Assembly (NCBI GenBank): GCA_030830005.1
Contig: JAURNV010000031.1
Coordinates: forward strand, 120,222-184,221
Reading direction: 5' to 3'
Source of the DNA: Flavobacteriaceae bacterium
GTDB taxonomy: Bacteria > Bacteroidota > Bacteroidia > Flavobacteriales > Flavobacteriaceae
DNA: 64,000 nt
Made by a program: the position numbers and the translations under genes. This document shows positions 17,677-26,258 of the stretch, piece by piece (within the stretch, counting starts at the first letter, position 1; every line of letters begins with the position of its first letter). The notes beneath the pieces are model-generated. The model ran no database searches, was not told the DNA's origin, and saw nothing but the letters and a program-made list of their open reading frames with translations.

Positions 17677-20481
17677 ATGGCTAAAAACCGCCTATTCCTT
17701 CTAGATGCTTATGCCCTGATTTTTCGTGGGTATTATGCGTTTATTAAAAACCCCCGTATCAATTCCAAAGGAATGGAAACTAGTGCAATTTTGGGGTTTA
17801 CTAACTCACTTTTTGATGTGATTAAGCGCGAACGCCCCGACTACCTCGCCGTAGCGTTTGACAAGGGTGGGTCGCACGCGCGTAATGAAATGTTTACAGA
17901 TTACAAGGCCAATCGAGCCGAAACTCCTGAGGCAATAAAAATTGCCGTTCCTTATATTCAAAACCTCCTCAAAGCTTTGCATATTCCTGTAATTGAGTTA
18001 GAAGGCTATGAAGCAGATGACATCATTGGTACTCTTGCTAAACAAGCCGAAAAAGAAGATTTCCAGGTGTATATGGTAACACCCGACAAGGATTTTGCAC
18101 AATTGGTATCAGAAAATATTTTCATGTATCGTCCTGCTCGCATGGGCAACGATATTGAGATTTGGGGCATTCCTGAAGTGCAAAAAAAGTTTGAAATTGA
18201 CCATCCCGAGCAAGTCATTGACTTTTTGGGTATGATGGGAGATTCGGTAGACAACATCCCTGGGCTACCTGGCGTAGGTGAAAAAACTGCTAAAAAATTT
18301 CTTGCTCAATACGGAAGTATGGAAGCTCTTTTGGACAACACCCATGAACTACAAGGTAAAATGAAAGAAAGAGTGGAAGCTAATAAAGAACTTGGGCTGC
18401 TCTCTAAAAAATTGGCGCGGATTATTTTAGACGTTCCCGTACAATTTGATGCCAATAGCTATGTATTAAGCCAACCCGACGTAAACGCTGTAAAAGAAAT
18501 CTTTCATGAGCTGGAATTTAGGCGCCTTAGCGAAACTTTTATTAAGGTCTTTGCTCCCAATGAAGCCCCCCCTGTTCCCGAAAAACCTGCTGAAACTCAA
18601 GCAGCACCTGTCGCCTTTGATTTGTTTCATCAACCTGGGAGCGGTCATTTGGAAACGGTTTCCGAATTCAAAAATTTAGCTAATACGCCTCATCACTACC
18701 AATGTGTTCAAACCGAGGTGGAGCGTAAACTTTTGGTCGAAACCATACTTCGCCAAAAAAGTGTGTGTTTTGATACAGAAACTACGGGATTAGATGCGCT
18801 AACAGCTTCATTGGTTGGCATTTCTTTTAGCTGGAAAACTCATACAGGATACTACCTTCCTATCCCTGAAAATATCGAAGAGCGCAAAACGATTCTGGAG
18901 GATTTAATTGTGTTTTTTGAAAATGAATCCATTGAAAAGGTTGGGCAAAATCTCAAGTATGATATTAAAGTAATGAACCAGCACGGAATAGCAGTCAAGG
19001 GGCCCCTTTTTGACACCATGCTAGCACACTACATCATAAATCCCGACATGCGCCACAATATGGACGTACTAGCTGAAACTTATTTGGGATATCAACCCAA
19101 ACCCATTTCGGAGCTGATTGGAAAAAAAGGGAAAGGTCAAGGTTCTATGCGCAACGTGCCCCTAGACCAACAAACCGAATATGCTGCTGAGGATGCCGAT
19201 ATTACATGGCAACTAAAAGAACACTTTGAAAAAGAATTAGGGAAAAACGAACAAAGAGAGGTACTACACAGTATTGAACTTCCCCTTGTGCGTGTGTTAG
19301 CTGCCATGGAACTTGCAGGTATTCATATAGACGTTCCATTTTTAAACGAAATGTCAATACAATTGGGGAAAGAAGCAAGCGTATTGGAACAACGCATTTT
19401 TGAACAAGCTGGGGAAACCTTTAATTTGGCTTCGCCCAAGCAATTGGGACCCATTTTATTTGACAAGCTCAAACTAGTAGACAAACCCAAAAAGACCAAA
19501 ACAGGACAGTATTCTACTGCAGAAGATGTGCTTTCTATTCTAGCTAAAGATCATCCTATTGTTTCGAATATTTTAGAATGGCGTAGTGTCCAAAAACTAA
19601 ATAACACCTATGTAGCTGCCCTACCCGAAGACGTGAATGCTAAAACGAAACGTGTACACACCGTGTATAACCAAGCTGTAGCCGCCACAGGGCGCCTGAG
19701 CAGTAATCACCCAAATTTGCAAAATATTCCCATACGAACTCCGCGCGGACAACAAGTCCGCAAGGCATTTGTTGCCAAAGACGATGCGCATGTGCTTATG
19801 GCTGCTGATTACTCCCAAATAGAGTTACGCATCATTGCATCGCTTGGCGAAGATCCAGCCATGATTTCGGCATTTAACAACAATGAAGACATTCATGCAG
19901 CTACGGCAGCAAAAGTATTTGGCGTACCTCTATCCGAAGTAACCCGCGAACAACGTAGCCAAGCCAAAACGGTAAACTTTGGAATTATTTACGGCGTTTC
20001 TGCCTTTGGACTAAGCAATCAAACCACACTGAACCGCAGCGAAGCCAAAGCGCTTATAGAAACGTATTACGAAAATTACCCTAAGCTTAGAGCCTATATA
20101 AGCAACCAAGTGGATTTTGCTCGTGAGCATGGCTATGTGGCAACGGTTTTGGGTAGACGACGCTACCTCAAAGACATTAACTCACGGAACGCCATAGTGC
20201 GAGGGGCTGCCGAGCGTAATGCCGTTAATGCACCCATCCAAGGAAGTGCAGCCGACATCATCAAACTTGCCATGTTGCGTATTTATGACCGTATGCAAAA
20301 CGAAGGGCTAGGCGCTCAAATGCTATTGCAAGTACACGACGAATTGGTATTTGAATGCCCTAAAGATGAGCTGGAAACCTTAAAAGAATTGGTAAAAACC
20401 GAAATGGAGCAGGCCTATGCGCTAAACGTACCGCTTACCGTAGATATCGGCATCGGGCAAAACTGGCTAGAAGCGCATTAA
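17677..20481 (+). CDS. polA: DNA polymerase I
   Basis: 5' nuclease, 3'-5' exonuclease (FDTETTGLD) and polymerase (DYSQIELRI, QVHDELVFE) motifs. Confidence 0.98.
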   Translation: MAKNRLFLLDAYALIFRGYYAFIKNPRINSKGMETSAILGFTNSLFDVIKRERPDYLAVAFDKGGSHARNEMFTDYKANRAETPEAIKIAVPYIQNLLKALHIPVIELEGYEADDIIGTLAKQAEKEDFQVYMVTPDKDFAQLVSENIFMYRPARMGNDIEIWGIPEVQKKFEIDHPEQVIDFLGMMGDSVDNIPGLPGVGEKTAKKFLAQYGSMEALLDNTHELQGKMKERVEANKELGLLSKKLARIILDVPVQFDANSYVLSQPDVNAVKEIFHELEFRRLSETFIKVFAPNEAPPVPEKPAETQAAPVAFDLFHQPGSGHLETVSEFKNLANTPHHYQCVQTEVERKLLVETILRQKSVCFDTETTGLDALTASLVGISFSWKTHTGYYLPIPENIEERKTILEDLIVFFENESIEKVGQNLKYDIKVMNQHGIAVKGPLFDTMLAHYIINPDMRHNMDVLAETYLGYQPKPISELIGKKGKGQGSMRNVPLDQQTEYAAEDADITWQLKEHFEKELGKNEQREVLHSIELPLVRVLAAMELAGIHIDVPFLNEMSIQLGKEASVLEQRIFEQAGETFNLASPKQLGPILFDKLKLVDKPKKTKTGQYSTAEDVLSILAKDHPIVSNILEWRSVQKLNNTYVAALPEDVNAKTKRVHTVYNQAVAATGRLSSNHPNLQNIPIRTPRGQQVRKAFVAKDDAHVLMAADYSQIELRIIASLGEDPAMISAFNNNEDIHAATAAKVFGVPLSEVTREQRSQAKTVNFGIIYGVSAFGLSNQTTLNRSEAKALIETYYENYPKLRAYISNQVDFAREHGYVATVLGRRRYLKDINSRNAIVRGAAERNAVNAPIQGSAADIIKLAMLRIYDRMQNEGLGAQMLLQVHDELVFECPKDELETLKELVKTEMEQAYALNVPLTVDIGIGQNWLEAH

Positions 20482-20513
20482 AGTTTACCCCAAAAACAAA
20501 TCCCAAAATAGCG

Positions 20514-20544
20514 TTTGCATTATTGTGGATAGTTTGTACATTTG
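20514..20544 (+). promoter_or_regulatory. Bacteroidetes-type promoter of rplM-rpsI: TTTG-N19-TACATTTG
   Basis: TTTG at 20514-20517, 19-nt spacer, TACATTTG at 20537-20544. Confidence 0.75.
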
Positions 20545-20549
20545 CAGCC

Positions 20550-20577
20550 CGCCAATCGGGAGTATTTCCTGTTGGCG
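20550..20577 (+). ncRNA. Predicted structured 5' leader of rplM-rpsI mRNA (candidate ribosomal-protein leader)
   Basis: CGCCAA-t-CGGGA-GTATT-TCCTG-TTGGCG: 11-bp stem with a 1-nt bulge and 5-nt loop, at the expected transcript 5' end. Confidence 0.65.
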
Positions 20578-20600
20578 TAAACAGAGCTAAAACGTAAAGA

Positions 20601-21056
20601 GTGGACTCATTAAGTTACAAAACCGTATCCATCAACAAGCAAAACGCTGATAAACAGTGGGTTGTGGTTGATGCTGCCGACCAAGTATTAGGTCGCTTTT
20701 CATCTAAAGTAGCCAAGCTGTTGCGTGGCAAATACAAGCCCAGCTTCACCCCTCACGCAGATTGTGGTGACAATGTTATTGTCATCAATGCCGAGAAAAT
20801 TAAGCTTACTGGCAACAAATGGACCGAAAAAACCTATATCCGCCACACGGGATATCCTGGTGGACAGCGTTCACTTACGGCTACCGAATTATTCCAAAAA
20901 AACCCAAACCGTGTTGTAGAAAAAGCGGTTAAGGGGATGCTCCCAAAAAACAAATTAGGTGCTGAATTGTTTCGCAACCTGTATGTATTTGCAGGTGCTG
21001 AGCACACCCACGGAGGGCAGCAACCCAACGAATTAAACATAAACGAGTTAAACTAA
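20601..21056 (+). CDS. rplM: 50S ribosomal protein L13 (GTG start)
   Basis: QWVVVDAADQVLGRFSSKVAKLLRGKYKPSFTPHADCGDNVIVINAEKI. Confidence 0.97.
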   Translation: MDSLSYKTVSINKQNADKQWVVVDAADQVLGRFSSKVAKLLRGKYKPSFTPHADCGDNVIVINAEKIKLTGNKWTEKTYIRHTGYPGGQRSLTATELFQKNPNRVVEKAVKGMLPKNKLGAELFRNLYVFAGAEHTHGGQQPNELNINELN

Positions 21057-21057
21057 T

Positions 21058-21444
21058 ATGGAAACCATCCACAAAATTGGTCGACGCAAAACAGCTATTG
21101 CACGTGTTTTCCTTTCAGAAGGCGACGGCACCATGACGATAAACAAAAAGCCCATGGCTGAGTATTTTGTTGCATCTACCCTTCAATATAAAATTAACCA
21201 ACCCTTTGCGCTAACGGAAACCCTAGGGCAATATAACCTTAAAGCCTCTGTTGTAGGGGGTGGGCCTAACGGTCAAGTTGAAGCAGTACGGTTGGCTATT
21301 TCGCGTGCGCTTTGCGAAATAAACGAAGAATATCGTGCAATGCTTAAACCTGAAGGTTTACTCACTCGTGATCCGCGTATGGTAGAGCGTAAGAAATTCG
21401 GGCAAAAGAAAGCGCGTAAAAAATTCCAATTCTCGAAACGTTAA
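21058..21444 (+). CDS. rpsI: 30S ribosomal protein S9
   Basis: IGRRKTAIARVFL...DPRMVERKKFGQKKARKKFQFSKR. Confidence 0.98.
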   Translation: METIHKIGRRKTAIARVFLSEGDGTMTINKKPMAEYFVASTLQYKINQPFALTETLGQYNLKASVVGGGPNGQVEAVRLAISRALCEINEEYRAMLKPEGLLTRDPRMVERKKFGQKKARKKFQFSKR

Positions 21445-21582
21445 CCTCAACGTTGCCGTAGTGCAACATCAAGTTCATTTAAATATCATTAATTTGTTGC
21501 CATTAGTTTAGCATCTAAATGTTCAAGGCCGAAAAAACCGCCACTTGGATATTGCTAATCAGGGAACGTAAACTATACAACA

Positions 21583-22557
21583 ATGTCTAAAATACAAGTT
21601 AAAGACCTACTAGATGCCGGAGTGCATTTCGGTCACCTTACCCGCAAGTGGAACCCCAATATGGCGCCCTACATTTATATGGAGCGCAACGGAATCCACA
21701 TCATCAACCTATACAAATCGGTTGCCAAAATTGAAGAAGCCAACGAAGCCTTAAAGAAAATTGCATCTTCTGGGCGTAAAATTTTGTTTGTTGCTACTAA
21801 AAAGCAGGCAAAGGATATCGTCTCTGAAAAATCATCAAATGTAAACATGCCGTATATCACAGAGCGTTGGCCTGGGGGTATGCTTACCAACTTTGTAACT
21901 ATCCGAAAAGCCGTGAAAAAAATGGCCGCCATTGATAAAATGAAAGCCGACGGTACTTTTGAAACCCTTTCTAAAAAGGAAAAACTTCAAGTAGATCGAT
22001 TGCGCGCTAAGTTGGAAAAAAACTTAGGTTCTATATCAGACATGACCCGACTTCCTGGAGCCCTTTTTGTGGTAGATATTCGCCGCGAACATATTGCAGT
22101 TAAGGAAGCTCAGAAGTTGAACATTCCCATTTTTGCAATGGTAGATACAAACGCAGATCCACGTGATGTAGATTATGTTATTCCTGCCAACGACGATGCA
22201 TCTAAATCTATTGAAAAAATAATGACCCTTGTTACTGCAGCAGTCGCTGAAGGCTTGCAAGAACGTCAACAAGATAAATCAGAAGCTGATGCAGCTGCCA
22301 GTGAAGGCGAAATTGTTGCCGCAGAAGAGATCGTTGAAGAAACTACTACCAAAGAAATTGTTGAAGAAGCAAAGGCAGAGCCAGAAGAAGAAACAGCTAC
22401 TGAAAGTGAAGAAGAGACATCAGGTTTAGAAGTTGAAGAATCAACTCAAGAAGAACCAACTGAAGTAGAACCAACTGTAGAAGAACCAACTGAAGTAGAG
22501 CCAACTGTAGAAGAACCTTCTGAAGTAGAAACAGAAGACCCAACAGAAGAAGAATAA
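21583..22557 (+). CDS. rpsB: 30S ribosomal protein S2 with long acidic repetitive C-terminal extension
   Basis: VKDLLDAGVHFGHLTRKWNPNMAPYIY core; C-terminus EEPTEVEPTVEEPTEVEPTVEEPSEVETEDPTEEE. Confidence 0.97.
   Translation: MSKIQVKDLLDAGVHFGHLTRKWNPNMAPYIYMERNGIHIINLYKSVAKIEEANEALKKIASSGRKILFVATKKQAKDIVSEKSSNVNMPYITERWPGGMLTNFVTIRKAVKKMAAIDKMKADGTFETLSKKEKLQVDRLRAKLEKNLGSISDMTRLPGALFVVDIRREHIAVKEAQKLNIPIFAMVDTNADPRDVDYVIPANDDASKSIEKIMTLVTAAVAEGLQERQQDKSEADAAASEGEIVAAEEIVEETTTKEIVEEAKAEPEEETATESEEETSGLEVEESTQEEPTEVEPTVEEPTEVEPTVEEPSEVETEDPTEEE
22450..22536 (+). repeat. In-frame 30-bp tandem repeat (2 full and 1 partial copy) in rpsB
   Basis: GAAGAACCAACTGAAGTAGAACCAACTGTA (22450-22479), near-identical copy 22480-22509, degenerate third copy. 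Confidence 0.85.
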
Positions 22558-22574
22558 ATCTAAATAAAAAAAAT

Positions 22575-23402
22575 ATGTCAAAAATTACTGCTGCTGAAGT
22601 AAACAAATTGCGCCAAGCTACAGGTGCTGGTATGATGGACTGTAAAAAAGCCTTGGTAGAAGCTGAAGGTGATTTCGATGCTGCCATTGAATTGCTTCGT
22701 AAGAAAGGACAAAAAGTTGCTGCAAACCGTGCCGACCGCGACTCATCTGAGGGGGCAGTTATTGCTCGTGTAAATGATGATGCGAGTGTTGGTGTTGTAG
22801 TATCTGTAAATTGTGAAACTGACTTTGTTGCCAAAAATGAAAGCTATGTTGCTCTTGCCAACAAACTCGCTGACATTGCGCTTGCACATGACACTATAGA
22901 AGCGTTTTTAGCTGCACCATTTGAAGGTAGTCTTACTGTTGCTGACAAACTTACTGAGCAAACAGGTGTTATTGGTGAGAAGATCGAAGTGGGGGGTTTT
23001 GAACGTCTCGAAGCTCCATTTGTTGGCTCATACATACACGCAGGAAATAAAATTGCTACGCTTGTAAGTCTTTCTGCGTCTGTTGAAGGTGCTGCCGAAG
23101 CCGCTAAAAACGTAGCGATGCAAGCGGCGGCCATGAATCCTATAGCGCTTAACGAAGAAGGTGTTGATGCTGAGGTAATCGATAAAGAAATAGAAATTGC
23201 CAAAGAGCAGTTGCGCGCTGAAGGAAAACCAGAAGCCATGCTTGACAATATTGCTAAAGGAAAACTCAATCGTTTCTTTAAAGACAACACTTTGGTAAAT
23301 CAAGACTATATCAAAGACAACAAACAAAGCGTTGCTGCTTATGTAAAGTCGGTAAACCCAGATTTAGTAGTAACCGGATTTAAACGTCTAGCGTTAGGGT
23401 AA
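22575..23402 (+). CDS. tsf: Elongation factor Ts
   Basis: KITAAEVNKLRQATGAGMMDCKKALVEAEGDFDAAIELLRKKGQKVA. Confidence 0.98.
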   Translation: MSKITAAEVNKLRQATGAGMMDCKKALVEAEGDFDAAIELLRKKGQKVAANRADRDSSEGAVIARVNDDASVGVVVSVNCETDFVAKNESYVALANKLADIALAHDTIEAFLAAPFEGSLTVADKLTEQTGVIGEKIEVGGFERLEAPFVGSYIHAGNKIATLVSLSASVEGAAEAAKNVAMQAAAMNPIALNEEGVDAEVIDKEIEIAKEQLRAEGKPEAMLDNIAKGKLNRFFKDNTLVNQDYIKDNKQSVAAYVKSVNPDLVVTGFKRLALG

Positions 23403-23429
23403 CCCTAATGGTTTTGTTAAAGATCATAA

Positions 23430-23460
23430 AAAGACTTCCGTATTGGAGGTCTTTTTTTAT
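23430..23460 (+). terminator. Intrinsic terminator of rpsB-tsf
   Basis: AAGACTTCC-GTATT-GGAGGTCTTTTTTT. Confidence 0.85.
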
Positions 23461-23484
23461 TTTAGCTGGACCAAATCTTTTAAA

Positions 23485-24900
23485 ATGAGGCGATTAATTA
23501 TTTTTCTGTTTATATCTTCTAGCCTTTCACAGGCGCAATACATTGTGGTTCTAGACAGCATTTCTAACGAACCCATTTCTTATGCGAGTGTGTACGATGG
23601 AAAAACAGGGGTGATTACAAGTGCTTCAGGGATGGTATATTGGTCATCCCCAGCCGACTCCATAACGCTATCATGCTTAGGATACGCCTCTAAAAAAATA
23701 GCTGCATCACAATTTAGAGACACAATATACATGGTGCCCAAATCCGTAGAGCTTTTACCAGTTTTGGTTAGCAACCGCAAGCTAACCGCAGAAGAAATTA
23801 TTGATAGTGTAAAAGCAAATACCAAAAAAAATGTTGCTTTTGGGTTGTCTTCAAGTGAAGTTTTTGTGCATAGTACTTATATGGAAGACACCCATAAAAT
23901 GGATGTCAAAATTGAAAAATCGACCATTACTGAACTCGACCAAAGTTTTGTAAATGAACTTTTGGAGCAAGTTCCAAAAAAAGAAAAAATGGAGTCTTTT
24001 TCCAGAAGCAAATGGCTACGTGATAGCGGCGGACTAAAACATCATAAGCTGGAAGTGCTGCAAGCCGCACGGCTACGTGATTCGCTTATCGAAAACGGTT
24101 ATAAATCTATGGCGGAAACAGTAGATGAAATTCTCAAAAAAAGGGTGAAAAAGGATTCGTATTTTAAAGTAAAATCTGGACCACTGATCTCCGTAAAGGT
24201 CGACAACCCCACAAAAGAAATAGACACTGTTGAGCAAGAGAAACAAGCATTATTACCAAAAGATTACGCTGCAAAAACCTTAGGCCTTTTGCAGCGCTTA
24301 GCTACAAAAAATCTATTTGAAAAAAATGATTGGGTGTTGCCTTTTTTGGTTAATCCTAAAAAGTACACGTTTTCTAATGAGGGTATTGTTTACGATCTGA
24401 ATGTACCGTTATATAAAATCCGATTTAGGTCAAATAAGAAAAAGGACTTTAGTGGGTATCTTTTGGTGGATATAGACGATTATGGTGTGCACAAAATCGA
24501 ATTCCAAAACAACAAACATGAAAATAGGCTAAAGTTGTTTGGATTATTTTTTGAAAAGCGTCTCAATAACAGGACGTATACCTTTGCAAAAAACCACGAT
24601 GGCAAATACACCTTATTTCATATTTATGAAGAATATCAACAACAAATAGGCTTAAAAAGACCTATTAAAATCATTGAAAAAAATAAAGTAGTAAAAGGTA
24701 GAAATAGGCAAAATGTGCTGTCCATGGATGTCCATTTTCGTGTAAACGAAACCTATCAAAAAAGTATTTATTTTAATTCTTTCACTCCTGTGTCAATGAA
24801 AGAATTTGACGCATTTACCTTCAAACACAGTGTTCTTCCGAAGGATTTATACAGTAAAGCAGAAATCCAAAAATACATTCCAGGACTACACCTTGAATAA
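23485..24900 (+). CDS. Secreted protein with N-terminal carboxypeptidase-regulatory-like (transthyretin-type) domain
   Basis: Signal peptide MRRLIIFLFISSSLSQAQ then VVLDSISNEPISYASVYDGKTGVITSASGMVYWSSPADSITLSCLGYASKKI; the ORF-track start 23443 lies inside the tsf terminator. Confidence 0.75.
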   Translation: MRRLIIFLFISSSLSQAQYIVVLDSISNEPISYASVYDGKTGVITSASGMVYWSSPADSITLSCLGYASKKIAASQFRDTIYMVPKSVELLPVLVSNRKLTAEEIIDSVKANTKKNVAFGLSSSEVFVHSTYMEDTHKMDVKIEKSTITELDQSFVNELLEQVPKKEKMESFSRSKWLRDSGGLKHHKLEVLQAARLRDSLIENGYKSMAETVDEILKKRVKKDSYFKVKSGPLISVKVDNPTKEIDTVEQEKQALLPKDYAAKTLGLLQRLATKNLFEKNDWVLPFLVNPKKYTFSNEGIVYDLNVPLYKIRFRSNKKKDFSGYLLVDIDDYGVHKIEFQNNKHENRLKLFGLFFEKRLNNRTYTFAKNHDGKYTLFHIYEEYQQQIGLKRPIKIIEKNKVVKGRNRQNVLSMDVHFRVNETYQKSIYFNSFTPVSMKEFDAFTFKHSVLPKDLYSKAEIQKYIPGLHLE

Positions 24901-24949
24901 TTGGGTGGTTCTTCATTTATAGTAACATCGGGAATCAGTACTAACTTGT

Positions 24950-24957
24950 TATATTTG
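24950..24957 (+). promoter_or_regulatory. Candidate -7 element TATATTTG for pyrH-frr
   Basis: 14 nt before the pyrH ATG; no good -33. Confidence 0.45.
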
Positions 24958-24971
24958 CACAAACATTATCC

Positions 24972-25679
24972 ATGCAATACAAAAGGATACTTCTAAAACT
25001 TAGTGGAGAGGCACTCATGGGAGAACGCTCTCACGGTATAGACCCCAATCGAATTGCTGAATACGCAAAAGACATCAAAGAAATTGTTGCTTTTGGTGTT
25101 CAAGTAGCCATTGTAATTGGAGGCGGAAATATTTTTAGGGGTGTGGCTGCTGCAAGTAACGGTATGGATCGTGTTCAGGGCGACTACATGGGAATGCTAG
25201 CAACTTGTATAAACGGTATGGCACTTCAAAGTGCACTCGAAGACTTAGAAGTCCCTACAAGATTACAAACTGCCTTAAAAATTGAAGCGATTGCCGAGCC
25301 ATACATAAAACGACGTGCGGTACGCCATCTCGAAAAAGGAAGGGTAGTAATTTTCGGAGCAGGAACTGGAAATCCGTTTTTTACTACAGACTCAGCCGCC
25401 GTTCTCAGAGCCATCGAAATTGATGCAGATGTTATTCTTAAAGGAACGCGAGTAGATGGTATCTACACAGCAGATCCTGAAAAAGACAAGTCGGCTCAAA
25501 AATTTGAAAACATTAGTTTTAAAGAAGTACTAAGTAAGGGGCTAAAAGTCATGGATATGACTGCCTTTACGCTAAGTCAAGAAAACGAACTGCCTATTAT
25601 TGTTTTTGACATGAATAAATCCGGGAATTTAAAAAAAGTAGTGAAAGGCGAACCTATAGGCACATTGGTAAATTTATAA
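24972..25679 (+). CDS. pyrH: UMP kinase
   Basis: [16 protein letters not shown]...[10 protein letters not shown]. Confidence 0.98.
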   Translation: MQYKRILLKLSGEALMGERSHGIDPNRIAEYAKDIKEIVAFGVQVAIVIGGGNIFRGVAAASNGMDRVQGDYMGMLATCINGMALQSALEDLEVPTRLQTALKIEAIAEPYIKRRAVRHLEKGRVVIFGAGTGNPFFTTDSAAVLRAIEIDADVILKGTRVDGIYTADPEKDKSAQKFENISFKEVLSKGLKVMDMTAFTLSQENELPIIVFDMNKSGNLKKVVKGEPIGTLVNL

Positions 25680-25682
25680 GTT

Positions 25683-26234
25683 ATGGAAGAACTAACATTT
25701 ATACTCGAAGCTACAAGGGAATCGATGGATAATGCTATTTCGCACCTTGATAAGTCTTTTATTAATATTCGTGCAGGAAAAGCAAATCCAGTGATGTTAT
25801 CGTCCGTTATGGTCGACTATTATGGTTCTCAGACCCCACTAAATCAGGTGGCAAATGTGAATACTCCAGACGCCCAAACGCTTTCAGTGCAGCCTTGGGA
25901 AAAAACACTTATTCCAGAAATAGAAAAAGCCATTATGGTGGCTAACTTAGGCTTTAATCCTATGAATAACGGCGAGTCGATTATAATAAGCATTCCCCCA
26001 CTTACGGAAGAGCGCCGCCGTGAGTTAGTTAAGCAAGCCAAAGCAGAAGCCGAACATGCAAAAGTTGGAGTACGAAACGCTCGAAAAGACGCAAATAATG
26101 AGCTAAAAACGTTGGAGCTTTCTGAAGATGAGCTTAAAAATGAAGAGGTCGAAGTACAACAAATGACCGACAACTATATTGCCACGATAGACAATAAATA
26201 TCAGGTAAAAGAAAAAGAAATCATGACCGTATAA
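25683..26234 (+). CDS. frr: Ribosome recycling factor
   Basis: IRAGKANPVMLSSVMVDYYGSQTPLNQVANV; follows pyrH. Confidence 0.98.
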   Translation: MEELTFILEATRESMDNAISHLDKSFINIRAGKANPVMLSSVMVDYYGSQTPLNQVANVNTPDAQTLSVQPWEKTLIPEIEKAIMVANLGFNPMNNGESIIISIPPLTEERRRELVKQAKAEAEHAKVGVRNARKDANNELKTLELSEDELKNEEVEVQQMTDNYIATIDNKYQVKEKEIMTV

Positions 26235-26258
26235 GCGGATCATGAATATAAAATTGCT

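Noticed and set aside
21445-21582. Possible S2 leader RNA or promoter upstream of rpsB (TTTG-N19-TAAATGTT)
   Set aside because: The -7 box deviates from TAnnTTTG and I could not build a convincing conserved-looking hairpin; left unannotated.
22397-22834. Minus-strand ORF encoding LLLQLALLQLVLLQLVLLQLVLLELILQ
   Set aside because: Shadow of the acidic repeat in rpsB and the start of tsf on the opposite strand; no independent promoter or recognisable domain.
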